The position numbers were made by a program, and so were the translations under genes. From an uncultured Alphaproteobacteria bacterium (GTDB lineage Bacteria; Pseudomonadota; Alphaproteobacteria; Rhodospirillales; Rhodospirillaceae): a DNA stretch of 64,000 bases. Positions within the stretch are counted from its first letter, which is position 1; every line of letters starts with the position of its first letter. The DNA lies in assembly GCA_902575965.1 (NCBI GenBank), contig CACGTM010000001.1, positions 62,001 through 126,000 on the forward strand, written 5' to 3'. This document shows positions 19,922 through 26,652 of this stretch, one piece after another. The notes beneath the pieces were generated by a model that saw only the letters and a list, made by a program, of their open reading frames with translations, searched no databases and was not told where the DNA came from.

Positions 19922-20776
19922 ATGAATTTTATGAAAAAGAATAGTTTGTGTGTTGCGGCTGCCTTGTTTGGTTTGGCTCATGCATCCGTTGTTGTTGCAG
20001 AAGGTACTAAGCAGCTAGCAGCGGAGCAATCAGCGCGTCCGCTTTCGGCTTTCTTTGGGTTAGACAACAATCTGCCCTTTGGCGCTAATGTCCTGTGTTT
20101 AGGCGCGTGGGGTGAGGACGGTATGCCGGTGGTTTTGAGCCACACCGTTAACCCAGATTCATTGCAAGCTGAAGACTTCCGTGTGGTAAGGCTGTCCGGA
20201 GCCACTAACACTCCTATGTGTGTCACCCTGCGTCCAGCAAGCGACGTGGATGAAAATCGGACGGTTTTGCTGATTGGTGAATTTGGTAATGCCGATGATG
20301 ATCCGCCAGTTAAGGTGTTGATCGTAGACGATGTGCTTTCAGACGCCACCGACAGTCCCCAGCTGAACTTTCGTGGTACCCAAGTCTCGGTTATTCCTCT
20401 CGACGCCGGCCCAGAGATTATTTTGGCTGCGGCGGTGCCAAAGGATATCTGGTCGCTGTCGGGTCGGGGAACGTCTTGCCCCACCGCCACCAAACAAGTG
20501 GTGCGGGTGACCTGGACAGGTGGCGTGAGACTGCCCAACAGAGATGAGTTGGGCGAGGCACAGAGGAAGTTATATAAGGTAAGCCTCACCGCTGCGGATG
20601 GCTCTCGGTCCGAGGTGAGTCCGGCAGCATTGGCAGAACTAGGCGACGCCGACAACAACCACTTTCTTTGTCTGGACACGACCACGCCCGCTACCGCCGT
20701 GGCTTTTCCTGCGGGGCATTTGGTTGATCCGAACGGTGATCTAAATGCAGATTCCAAGGTTATGGTTCGCAGATAG
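19922..20776 (+). CDS. Exported protein of unknown function, foreign composition
   Basis: The product (about 284 residues from ATG 19922; the track uses GTG 19904) has a clear signal peptide ending near 'HASVVVAEG', so it is periplasmic or secreted. The mature part is acidic and beta-rich in appearance, with repeated stretches such as 'ENRTVLLIGEFGN' and 'VKVLIVDDVL' that suggest immunoglobulin-like or cadherin-like strands, but no family is recognised. A pair of Cys occurs in each half. AGGTGG precedes ATG 19922. It stands alone, and its GC content and codon use differ sharply from every neighbour, which points to horizontal acquisition. Confidence 0.7.
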   Translation: MNFMKKNSLCVAAALFGLAHASVVVAEGTKQLAAEQSARPLSAFFGLDNNLPFGANVLCLGAWGEDGMPVVLSHTVNPDSLQAEDFRVVRLSGATNTPMCVTLRPASDVDENRTVLLIGEFGNADDDPPVKVLIVDDVLSDATDSPQLNFRGTQVSVIPLDAGPEIILAAAVPKDIWSLSGRGTSCPTATKQVVRVTWTGGVRLPNRDELGEAQRKLYKVSLTAADGSRSEVSPAALAELGDADNNHFLCLDTTTPATAVAFPAGHLVDPNGDLNADSKVMVRR

Positions 20777-20813
20777 TTCTAACCTGTACATTTTATCAAT
20801 GAAGATATAGAAA

Positions 20814-20843
20814 TTGGCAGAGCATACAGCCAATCTGTATAAA
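20814..20843 (+). promoter_or_regulatory. Candidate promoter for the acyltransferase
   Basis: TTGGCA and TATAAA are separated by 18 bases, ending 21 bases before the start codon. The spacer completes a TTGGC-N10-GCCAA dyad with the -35 box, a possible operator. Confidence 0.5.
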
Positions 20844-20864
20844 ATAAAATATTAGAGAAAAAAG

Positions 20865-21470
20865 TTGTCAAAAAAAATTTTAAGAATTTCTGAAAGCCAA
20901 ATACCTGAAAGATTGAGAGATAACCGTCTTAAGCTATTAAGAAAGCTTGGAAGATTTGTCATCAATGTATCTGGTTGGGCTATAAAAGGAAAGATTCCTG
21001 ATGAGGAGAGAATTGTTCTAATTGCTGCTCCTCATACGTCAAATTGGGATTTTGTTTTGGCAATGTTTGCAGTTTTAGGTTTAAATATTAGGGTAAGATG
21101 GCTTGGAAAACATTCGTTATTTAAACCTGGTATTAAAAAGTTTTTTGAATGGTTAGGTGGGATACCTGTTTATAGGGATAATCCATCAACATTAATTGAA
21201 AATGTTGTAGATATAGTTAAAAAAGAAAAAAGTATTGCCATTGCTATAACACCTGAAGGAACCAGAAAGAAAGTAAAAAGATGGAAAACAGGTTTCTTGA
21301 GAATTGCAAAACAAACACAATCAAAAATAATATTAATTTCTATTGATGCACCGACAAAAACTATAGAGATAGGTAAGATGTTTGAGCCTACTGGTAATAA
21401 TGAAGAGGATTTAATGTATATCCAAAAATATTATAGTTCCTTCAGAGGAATTAAGCCCCAGAATTCTTAA
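20865..21470 (+). CDS. PlsC-like 1-acylglycerol-3-phosphate acyltransferase family protein
   Basis: A 201-residue protein of the LPLAT superfamily. The catalytic HX4D box is 'PHTSNWD' near residue 52 and the phosphate-binding motif is 'PEGTRKKVKRWKTGF'. Members esterify lysophosphatidate or other lysolipids at the inner membrane face. This shorter subgroup is often annotated as glycerol acyltransferase; the acceptor is unknown. The start is TTG with GAGA upstream and a good promoter ahead. It is AT-rich like the host genome, between two segments of different composition. Confidence 0.85.
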   Translation: MSKKILRISESQIPERLRDNRLKLLRKLGRFVINVSGWAIKGKIPDEERIVLIAAPHTSNWDFVLAMFAVLGLNIRVRWLGKHSLFKPGIKKFFEWLGGIPVYRDNPSTLIENVVDIVKKEKSIAIAITPEGTRKKVKRWKTGFLRIAKQTQSKIILISIDAPTKTIEIGKMFEPTGNNEEDLMYIQKYYSSFRGIKPQNS

Positions 21471-21542
21471 TTAAATATACTTCGAATTATTCAGAGAAAA
21501 TCGCTACCACGTCTGATAAAAAATGGCAGGGAGTTCTGGGGG

Positions 21543-21572
21543 TTGATTTCTATGCTTATGTTCGCATATTAT
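21543..21572 (+). promoter_or_regulatory. Candidate promoter giving a leaderless mRNA for the 78-aa gene
   Basis: TTGATT and TATTAT are 18 bases apart, and the -10 box ends just 5 bases before ATG 21578, which would place the transcript start on the A of the start codon. No ribosome site precedes the gene, consistent with leaderless translation. Confidence 0.5.
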
Positions 21573-21577
21573 CCTGC

Positions 21578-21814
21578 ATGGAAAATCAGCAGATCTTAAA
21601 GCAAATCGAAAACCTCAAAGGGCGCCGAGCATACGAGGAAAAGAGAGCCGCTAAACTCGGTTTTGCCTCTTTATACGCTTATTTTGAGCATAAAATTCAA
21701 AAATCTGTATTAGCTGCGGAGGAGAAATCAGCGCAGATGGAACGATTTAGAATTGAGAAAGAGCTCGCAAGAAGTGCGAAGGCTGAGAAAAAGAAAAACT
21801 GCGGTTGCTGCTAA
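21578..21814 (+). CDS. Small charged helical protein with CGCC tail
   Basis: A 78-residue protein, mostly Lys/Glu/Ala/Arg, predicted to be almost wholly helical and possibly coiled-coil, ending in 'KKKNCGCC'. The Cys-rich tail could bind a metal or be lipidated or disulfide-linked. No named family is recognised. It has no Shine-Dalgarno site but a promoter whose spacing fits a leaderless transcript. Its base composition is a little richer in G+C than the core genes, like the DUF1538 operon that converges on it with a 12-base gap. Confidence 0.65.
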   Translation: MENQQILKQIENLKGRRAYEEKRAAKLGFASLYAYFEHKIQKSVLAAEEKSAQMERFRIEKELARSAKAEKKKNCGCC

Positions 21815-21826
21815 CAAAGTTATTTT

Positions 21827-22126
21827 TTAACTAGGGTCGAAGGTTGATTTGATTATTTCCGGTGTCATAAATACCAAACCACTTTGCTGATCTCCGAGTT
21901 CACACAAATTGAAGAGGGCATCGAAAACCGCATCTTTTTGTTCTGTATCAGCAATTATACTCACTATTGCAGCCTCACCAAAGGTGCCGAATTGTTTCTC
22001 TTCAAAAAGATCGCTAGACCTTCCAGCTACTACAGTAATGCTTTTTACACCATCGAAGTCATTTAATTCTTCTAGAACCTTATGACCAAAGTCTTTACTA
22101 AGAAGCGCTCCAATTTCAACTGTCAT
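21827..22126 (-). CDS. PII-like regulatory protein, second of a pair
   Basis: A 99-residue protein with the alternating beta-alpha-beta pattern of PII signal proteins, divergent from GlnB in the T-loop. 'ITVVAGRSSDLFEEKQFGTFG' occupies the T-loop region and 'AVFDALFNLCELGDQQSGLVFM' the C-terminal part. PII-like proteins form trimers and sense nucleotides or other ligands to control a transporter or enzyme. GAGGAG precedes the ATG, 10 bases after the first PII-like gene. Its operon with a DUF1538 transporter suggests it gates that protein. Confidence 0.75.
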   Translation of the reverse strand: MTVEIGALLSKDFGHKVLEELNDFDGVKSITVVAGRSSDLFEEKQFGTFGEAAIVSIIADTEQKDAVFDALFNLCELGDQQSGLVFMTPEIIKSTFDPS

Positions 22127-22136
22127 CTTATGCTCC

Positions 22137-22493
22137 TCAAGCGATTTCTTTCAGAACTGATTCAGGTATATAAGTGGCAACACGGTCTAACTTAGTCATG
22201 AACATAATACCCTTTCCTGGAGTATCAAGGCCACCCGCAAGAAACATAGCTTCAAAAACTCTATCAGCCTGCTCTTCCGAGACGATTATCCTGATCACTT
22301 CTTTCTGCTCATCAATGGTTACACCGAGCAGTCCCATTCTTTCTCGTACACCTGTGCCTCTTGCATACGTTATGGTTGCACCTTGAGCGCCGCAATTTTT
22401 GGCAGCCTCTAACACCCCTTCAGCCAGTCCAGTCTGCAGAACGCATGTTATTAAGTTTGCTTCAGATAGATACGTTATATTTCTTCCAGCCAT
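22137..22493 (-). CDS. PII-like regulatory protein, first of a pair
   Basis: The 118-residue protein fits the PII fold: an early strand 'NLITCVLQTGLAEGVLEAA', a T-loop-like segment 'ITYARGTGVRERMGLLG', then 'EVIRIIVSEEQADRVFEAM' and a C-terminal 'GKGIMFMTKLDRVATY'. It is not a canonical GlnB/GlnK, since the uridylylated Tyr motif is not evident. AAGGA lies 7 bases before the ATG. It follows the DUF1538 gene by 31 bases and precedes its smaller paralogue; such pairs are often seen beside DUF1538 genes, which supports a shared task. Confidence 0.8.
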   Translation of the reverse strand: MAGRNITYLSEANLITCVLQTGLAEGVLEAAKNCGAQGATITYARGTGVRERMGLLGVTIDEQKEVIRIIVSEEQADRVFEAMFLAGGLDTPGKGIMFMTKLDRVATYIPESVLKEIA

Positions 22494-22524
22494 GTCTGAT
22501 ATCCTTATCTATTAGTTAAATCTT

Positions 22525-24246
22525 TTAGCTTTCTTGATTTACGTTTGTCTTCTGGGTCATTTGTATCACTAGTCCCATTGTTAAAACCGCGACAATTGGG
22601 CAAATACTAGCTAGCGATAATATACCAAACCCTTCCACTGCAGAAACTGCATTGCCTAAACCTAATCCCATAGCAAGAACCAAAGGAACAGTTACGGGTC
22701 CTGTTGTAACACCTGCACTATCCCAAGCAACATTCACAAACTCCTCTGTGGAGAGAAAGGTTAAAATGATACCAATTGTATAAAGTGGTAATAGCAACAT
22801 CATGAGATCTAGGTGAAAAATTAGCTTGGCAACACCAAGTGCGATACCAACAGCTACGCCACCAGCAACACTATACATAAGCATGGATTTTTTAAATGCG
22901 CCATTAGTCAGTTCCTGCACAGTCAGTCCAAGAGCATTCAGAGCAGGCTCTGCTAACGTTGAACCAAACCCAAGCAAAAATGCAAAACTAACACATATTA
23001 CAAATCCAATTATCTCTGGATAATGAGGGGAGTTTTCAACAATCGGCAACTGCATAAAGGCAGAAGGAAGTGCGCTTCCTGTTTGAGACCCAATTGCCCC
23101 AAGCCCATATGTTAAGCCAATGTTAAAGATACACATTCCCAATATTGAAAGTGTTAGTCCATAAATAGTAACCATTCTATTGGGAAGGGTTGAACGGAGG
23201 ACGATAAAAAGAACGAACATAAGGAATATAACGAGCGGTAAGATAGCTCTTACACCTAAAACAATTTCAACTAATGGTGTTTGATCCCATATACTTAGTT
23301 CTGTCTGTACGGAACCACCAGCGCTGGCTGCAGCAGCAATGATCTGTTCGGGTGTTACCGTGAGCGATACAAAAACTGAAAGAATTAAAACAGCCAAAAT
23401 TGGAAATAAAGACGCTAAAGTAACAACACCAAATCCTGAAAGGGATGAATTACCTTTACCTGCAGCATTTGCTATTCCTATACCGAGGGATAAAACCAAG
23501 GGTACTGTGACTGGGCCTGTTGTTACCGCACCACAATCCCAGGCTAAACCAAGTATACTTGCTAGGTTAGGGTCATTCCAAGCATAGAGAGAAAGTAAAG
23601 CAACCGGGGTTAATGCCCCATAAATCATTGGTTTAAGAGACCAACCCTTTACAAATCTCACTGTTCCTAAAATTGCAGCAATACCAACCCCTGCACCAAC
23701 CATAAGAACAAGGGGAAGCGTCCAATTATTTAATAATTCATATAGGTATGGTGCTTTTGTAACATCTACTGAGGCACCAAATGCCTGGAGAGCGCCGATT
23801 GCGGGTTCTGCAAAGGTTACTCCGACCCCAAGAATACCAATAATTACATAAACGACTGCCATTGAGGCTTTTTTGGGGAGATTATCACCAATAATCTTAC
23901 CGAATGGCATAAGTCCTGTGCTTAACCCTTCCATGAAAACAGCCAAACCGACTATAACGGCTGCTAAGCCTACAGTAAGGGAGATCGCCGCATCAATTGG
24001 TGTTCTTAATAGTAACATTTGAAAAAGAATTAAATATAACGCTAGAGGCACAACAGCTTTGATTTGGTCCATAATCCTCACGTAGCTGTAAGGGCCAAGT
24101 AGGTCTAATGCGCTCTTTAGAGTAACATTTATTTTTTTGGGTTTCAGAGCGTCTGGGTCACCATCGACTGGCTTAGGGGTCAGCAAATTATAGCTAACTG
24201 TTTTATAGCTGACATTTGTTTTTGCCAGGTACTGCGAATAACGCAT
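22525..24246 (-). CDS. Fused two-domain DUF1538 membrane transporter
   Basis: A protein of about 573 residues with two DUF1538 repeats. Each half carries an AEPA motif ('VTFAEPAIGALQAFG', 'STLAEPALNALG') and a copy of 'TTGPVTVPLVL'. Helices are plentiful, so it is an inner-membrane transporter-like protein. A pair of separate DUF1538 proteins (UmpA/UmpB of Halomonas) has been reported to act as a sodium/proton antiporter; here both units are in one chain. ATG 24246 has GGAG 5 bases upstream and is preferred to the track start. Two PII-like genes follow in the operon. Confidence 0.85.
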   Translation of the reverse strand: MRYSQYLAKTNVSYKTVSYNLLTPKPVDGDPDALKPKKINVTLKSALDLLGPYSYVRIMDQIKAVVPLALYLILFQMLLLRTPIDAAISLTVGLAAVIVGLAVFMEGLSTGLMPFGKIIGDNLPKKASMAVVYVIIGILGVGVTFAEPAIGALQAFGASVDVTKAPYLYELLNNWTLPLVLMVGAGVGIAAILGTVRFVKGWSLKPMIYGALTPVALLSLYAWNDPNLASILGLAWDCGAVTTGPVTVPLVLSLGIGIANAAGKGNSSLSGFGVVTLASLFPILAVLILSVFVSLTVTPEQIIAAAASAGGSVQTELSIWDQTPLVEIVLGVRAILPLVIFLMFVLFIVLRSTLPNRMVTIYGLTLSILGMCIFNIGLTYGLGAIGSQTGSALPSAFMQLPIVENSPHYPEIIGFVICVSFAFLLGFGSTLAEPALNALGLTVQELTNGAFKKSMLMYSVAGGVAVGIALGVAKLIFHLDLMMLLLPLYTIGIILTFLSTEEFVNVAWDSAGVTTGPVTVPLVLAMGLGLGNAVSAVEGFGILSLASICPIVAVLTMGLVIQMTQKTNVNQES

Positions 24247-24485
24247 GCTTCTCTCCATCCTAAAGAAAAAGATTACTGATAATAGTTAAATTCCTCAGTT
24301 ATTACAATGATTTCTAAGTTTTGGATAATTTTGGTAATTTTTAGTTTAAGAAAGAATCTTTTTTTAATCAATATTATCAATATCTTGCGAGTAAAAAAAC
24401 GATTATGAGGGAATAAGCAATACTCAAAATAAAGAGAAATCTGATAAATTAGGGATAATAAAGTTTAAAAAAAGAGGAAATAATT

Positions 24486-24746
24486 TTATCTCTTTAGAGT
24501 TTTCATCAATTCCTCAACTTTATCTTCAAACCCTTGATCGCTTTTTAGTGCACCTTTTAAACACGCTTTTAAATGACTTTGCAGAATTTTACCCTCAACT
24601 GTCGACAATGCATTTTTTACCGCTTTTATTTGGTTAAGAATATCGATACAATATTTTTCCTCTTCAATCATTTTAGCAATACCACGAACTTGACCTTCAA
24701 TTCTTTTGATGCTTGCTAATTGTTTTGTGTGTGATGGGTGGCTCAT
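24486..24746 (-). CDS. CsoR/RcnR/FrmR-family metal-sensing repressor
   Basis: An 86-residue all-helical DUF156 repressor. 'IKRIEGQVRGIAKMIEEE' is the hallmark first helix. The ligand positions read Cys33, His58 and Cys62, the Cys-His-Cys set of copper sensor CsoR, with an additional N-terminal His3 as in RcnR. This favours Cu(I) or a similar soft metal, though family selectivity is hard to predict. Its ATG overlaps the stop of the MerT-like gene by 4 bases, so it is the last gene of the metal operon and probably represses that operon through the dyad at 26149-26167. Confidence 0.92.
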   Translation of the reverse strand: MSHPSHTKQLASIKRIEGQVRGIAKMIEEEKYCIDILNQIKAVKNALSTVEGKILQSHLKACLKGALKSDQGFEDKVEELMKTLKR

Positions 24747-25108
24747 ACCAATCTCGGAACAATATATGTGAAAATCGTTGCAAAAATAAATAATATCACA
24801 GACAAGTAATATACATATCGGGAGTTTTTTCTAGTCTTCATGCAGGCCTTTCCTAACTCAGGGTCTGTTGGACAAGGCATTAGATATGTTTTGTAGTTTA
24901 TATAACCAGCAAGAGTGATTGTTATAAATGCCAGAGCAGAGATATAAACTTTATATTTAGAGAGTATAATTAAAAATGGAAAAACAAGAATCAAGTTTGC
25001 AAAAGCTGCACCAGCACCAATTGCAACAAATAATGCAGGGAGGGCACAGCATATAAGTGTAGACGATGAAGCAAATAATGTCAGTAAATTAACAGATTTA
25101 TCATTCAT
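24743..25108 (-). CDS. MerT-like inner-membrane metal transport protein
   Basis: A 121-residue protein with about three hydrophobic helices. A vicinal Cys20-Cys21 pair lies in the first helix ('STLICCALPALF') and a second pair, Cys79 and Cys89, in the loop before the last helix. This is the layout of mercuric transporter MerT, in which a periplasmic MerP hands metal to the first Cys pair and the second pair passes it inward. No merA or merR is near, so mercury resistance is not implied. It is preceded by an HMA protein and overlaps the csoR-type gene. Confidence 0.72.
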   Translation of the reverse strand: MNDKSVNLLTLFASSSTLICCALPALFVAIGAGAAFANLILVFPFLIILSKYKVYISALAFITITLAGYINYKTYLMPCPTDPELGKACMKTRKNSRYVYYLSVILFIFATIFTYIVPRLV

Positions 25109-25113
25109 AACTT

Positions 25114-25542
25114 TTATAATTTAATAATCTGCATTCCTGTTGCATTTTGACCATTAGATAAAATTTTCTGCTTAATATCATTAAAATCAATTTCTGCTTC
25201 TGAAGTATATGCAATTAAAACTTTTCCTTGGTTAAGGTCCACATCAATTCTTTTCACATTTATGTCCTTCAAGAAAGTTTTTTCAATACCTCTTGCGCAA
25301 AAGTCACATACCATACCCTCAACATTCACAACAGCAATTTGTGATCCGGTTAGGTTTTCAATAAATTTAATAAACCTCTCTGAATCCACCTCTGCATTTT
25401 TTTCAATAACCAATTGATTATAGTGGTGATCATGACTATGGCCATTGTGCTCTAGCGTGGTAGTATGATTCATATGTTCGTGGGCATGAGCGCTCCATGA
25501 TAAGGGTGCAAATAATACAAATATCAAAAAAGTTCTTTTCAT
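25114..25542 (-). CDS. Periplasmic His-rich heavy-metal-associated (HMA) domain protein
   Basis: The 142-residue product has a signal peptide (about residues 1-20), then a short segment very rich in His ('HEHMNH', 'HNGHSHDHH'), then one HMA domain with the metal-binding pair Cys79/Cys82 in 'GMVCDFC'. It should capture soft metal ions in the periplasm, like MerP, with the His tail as a metal buffer. AGGAGGAG precedes the ATG. It lies 9 bases after the barrel gene and 5 bases before the MerT-like gene. Confidence 0.85.
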   Translation of the reverse strand: MKRTFLIFVLFAPLSWSAHAHEHMNHTTTLEHNGHSHDHHYNQLVIEKNAEVDSERFIKFIENLTGSQIAVVNVEGMVCDFCARGIEKTFLKDINVKRIDVDLNQGKVLIAYTSEAEIDFNDIKQKILSNGQNATGMQIIKL

Positions 25543-25551
25543 CTTCTCCTC

Positions 25552-26157
25552 CTAAAATCTATACATAAGATGTAAATCCCATTCAGTTTTATCATTATAC
25601 CCGAATTCCATAAGAACATTTCCTTTAAAGAATTTTAATACTGGGTAAGTTGACCATTCACTAATTAATGAATTCCTCTTTGTTTTTAACATTATCCAAG
25701 TATGAAGGTCCCCATAATTTCCTAAGTAGGGAGCAAACCCTAATTGGTAAGATTGATCATAGTAATCTTTTTTTTCGTTCTCAACTTGTTTAAGACTAAA
25801 GCCAAAAAACAACCTTCTAGTTTCCCAATCACCGTGAATTCCATAAAAGAAATTGTCAAATCCCTTGGAGCTTACCCCTGATTGGAAATAAAGATTTCTC
25901 TGAGAATTTTGGGTATTTTTACGATCTAAAAGATATGTAAATCTAAAGTAAGAGTAATTACTCCCAAAAAACTTGTCTTCAATGGCTTCTATTCCTAGTG
26001 AGTATTTGTGGCTTGGAGAGAAATGGTAGTAGATTGAGTTTTTCATATTATCTGAGAATGTCATCGCCGTTGAGCCCCCAGAATATGAGATAGGTCTCGT
26101 TTCACCACTATTTGAGACTAAAAAAAAGAATAGTATAATTAGTAACCTTATACCCAT
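25552..26157 (-). CDS. Probable outer-membrane beta-barrel protein of the metal operon
   Basis: From ATG 26157 the product has about 201 residues with a hydrophobic signal ('LLIILFFFLVSNSG'). The mature part alternates aromatic and polar residues, e.g. 'NSIYYHFSPSHKYSLGIEAI' and 'YSYFRFTYLLD', and ends in Phe ('LHLMYRF'), the C-terminal signature recognised by the BAM machinery. No family is recognised. The longer track start would read through the promoter and operator. It heads the operon with the HMA, MerT-like and CsoR-type genes, suggesting metal passage or sensing at the outer membrane. No ribosome site is seen, consistent with a leaderless mRNA. Confidence 0.65.
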   Translation of the reverse strand: MGIRLLIILFFFLVSNSGETRPISYSGGSTAMTFSDNMKNSIYYHFSPSHKYSLGIEAIEDKFFGSNYSYFRFTYLLDRKNTQNSQRNLYFQSGVSSKGFDNFFYGIHGDWETRRLFFGFSLKQVENEKKDYYDQSYQLGFAPYLGNYGDLHTWIMLKTKRNSLISEWSTYPVLKFFKGNVLMEFGYNDKTEWDLHLMYRF

Positions 26158-26167
26158 AGGGGGTATA
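26149..26167. promoter_or_regulatory. CsoR-family operator candidate
   Basis: TATACCC-ATAGG-GGGTATA is a perfect 7-base inverted repeat with a central G/C tract. CsoR/RcnR/FrmR-type repressors bind such G-tract sites flanked by A/T inverted arms. It covers the -10 box and start codon of the metal operon whose last gene is a CsoR-type repressor. Confidence 0.7.
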
Positions 26168-26192
26168 TTGTACGAAATTTGATTTAAGTCAA
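26164..26192 (-). promoter_or_regulatory. Predicted promoter of the metal operon
   Basis: On the minus strand TTGACT (26192-26187) and AATATA (26169-26164) are 17 bases apart. The -10 box is inside the operator and ends 6 bases before ATG 26157, which would make the message leaderless. Confidence 0.55.
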
Positions 26193-26223
26193 TGTTTTTA
26201 TAATAGAAAGGTTTGAGAATAAA

Positions 26224-26595
26224 ATGTCTTATCAAAAAGATGTAGAAAAATTTATGCTTGCTGGAGAGCAATCAATTAACAAAGCCCTTGATCTTGAAAA
26301 CGACCAGTCTCGCCTATATATGAATCTTATCACTGAGGAATACAAAGAAACACTATCTGCTTATGAAGATGGTGATATGATAGAAGTAGCTGATGGTCTA
26401 GCAGATATGGTTTGGGTTATCATGGGAATGTGCAACAGTTGCGGTATTAATTTTGACTCTGTTTGGGAAGAAGTAAGAGCATCAAATATGAGTAAATTCA
26501 TAGATGGAAAATCTATAAAAAACGAACATGGTAAAATTATGAAACCAGCTACATACTTTAAGCCTAATATAAAGAAAGCTTTGGATATAGAATAA
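26224..26595 (+). CDS. MazG-like nucleoside triphosphate pyrophosphohydrolase
   Basis: A 123-residue all-alpha NTP pyrophosphohydrolase. The metal-binding set is seen in 'LITEEYKETLSAYEDGD' and 'EVADGLADMVWVIMG', the EExxE...ExxD pattern of MazG/PRA-PH proteins. Such small enzymes hydrolyse (d)NTPs to NMPs for pool cleaning. The C-terminal 'KPATYFKPNIKKAL' is typical of a subgroup with a substrate-closing tail. GAG precedes the ATG. It diverges from the metal operon; its upstream region overlaps that operon's promoter, so their expression may interfere. Confidence 0.82.
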   Translation: MSYQKDVEKFMLAGEQSINKALDLENDQSRLYMNLITEEYKETLSAYEDGDMIEVADGLADMVWVIMGMCNSCGINFDSVWEEVRASNMSKFIDGKSIKNEHGKIMKPATYFKPNIKKALDIE

Positions 26596-26652
26596 TTTTT
26601 TTTATGTAACTAAACTTTTAATTTTAACGAGATAAATATTTATAATTAAATT

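Larger units (their letters stand above)
19690..20776. other. GC-richer segment, probably acquired
   Basis: From about 19690 the base composition changes abruptly. The coding part 19931-20776 is visibly more than half G+C with many GCC, CTG and GGC codons, while flanking genes use A/T-ending codons almost everywhere. AT-rich sequence resumes immediately after the stop at 20776. No integrase, IS element or tRNA borders it. Transfer from a higher-GC donor is the simplest reading; an assembly chimera is the alternative. Confidence 0.65.

Noticed and set aside
19978-20757. 259-aa minus-strand ORF opposite the GC-rich secreted-protein gene
   Set aside because: A long antisense frame is expected in GC-rich DNA. 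The plus-strand frame has a signal peptide and a ribosome site; this one has a low-complexity Ser/Ala/Arg mix and neither signal.
19690-20790. Integron gene cassette
   Set aside because: A single orphan gene with flanking dyads suggested this, but no attC-type RYYYAAC/GTTRRRY pair fits at either end and no integron integrase is in the window.
24743-25542. Mercury resistance (mer) operon
   Set aside because: MerT- and MerP-like proteins are present, but the regulator is CsoR-type rather than MerR and there is no merA.
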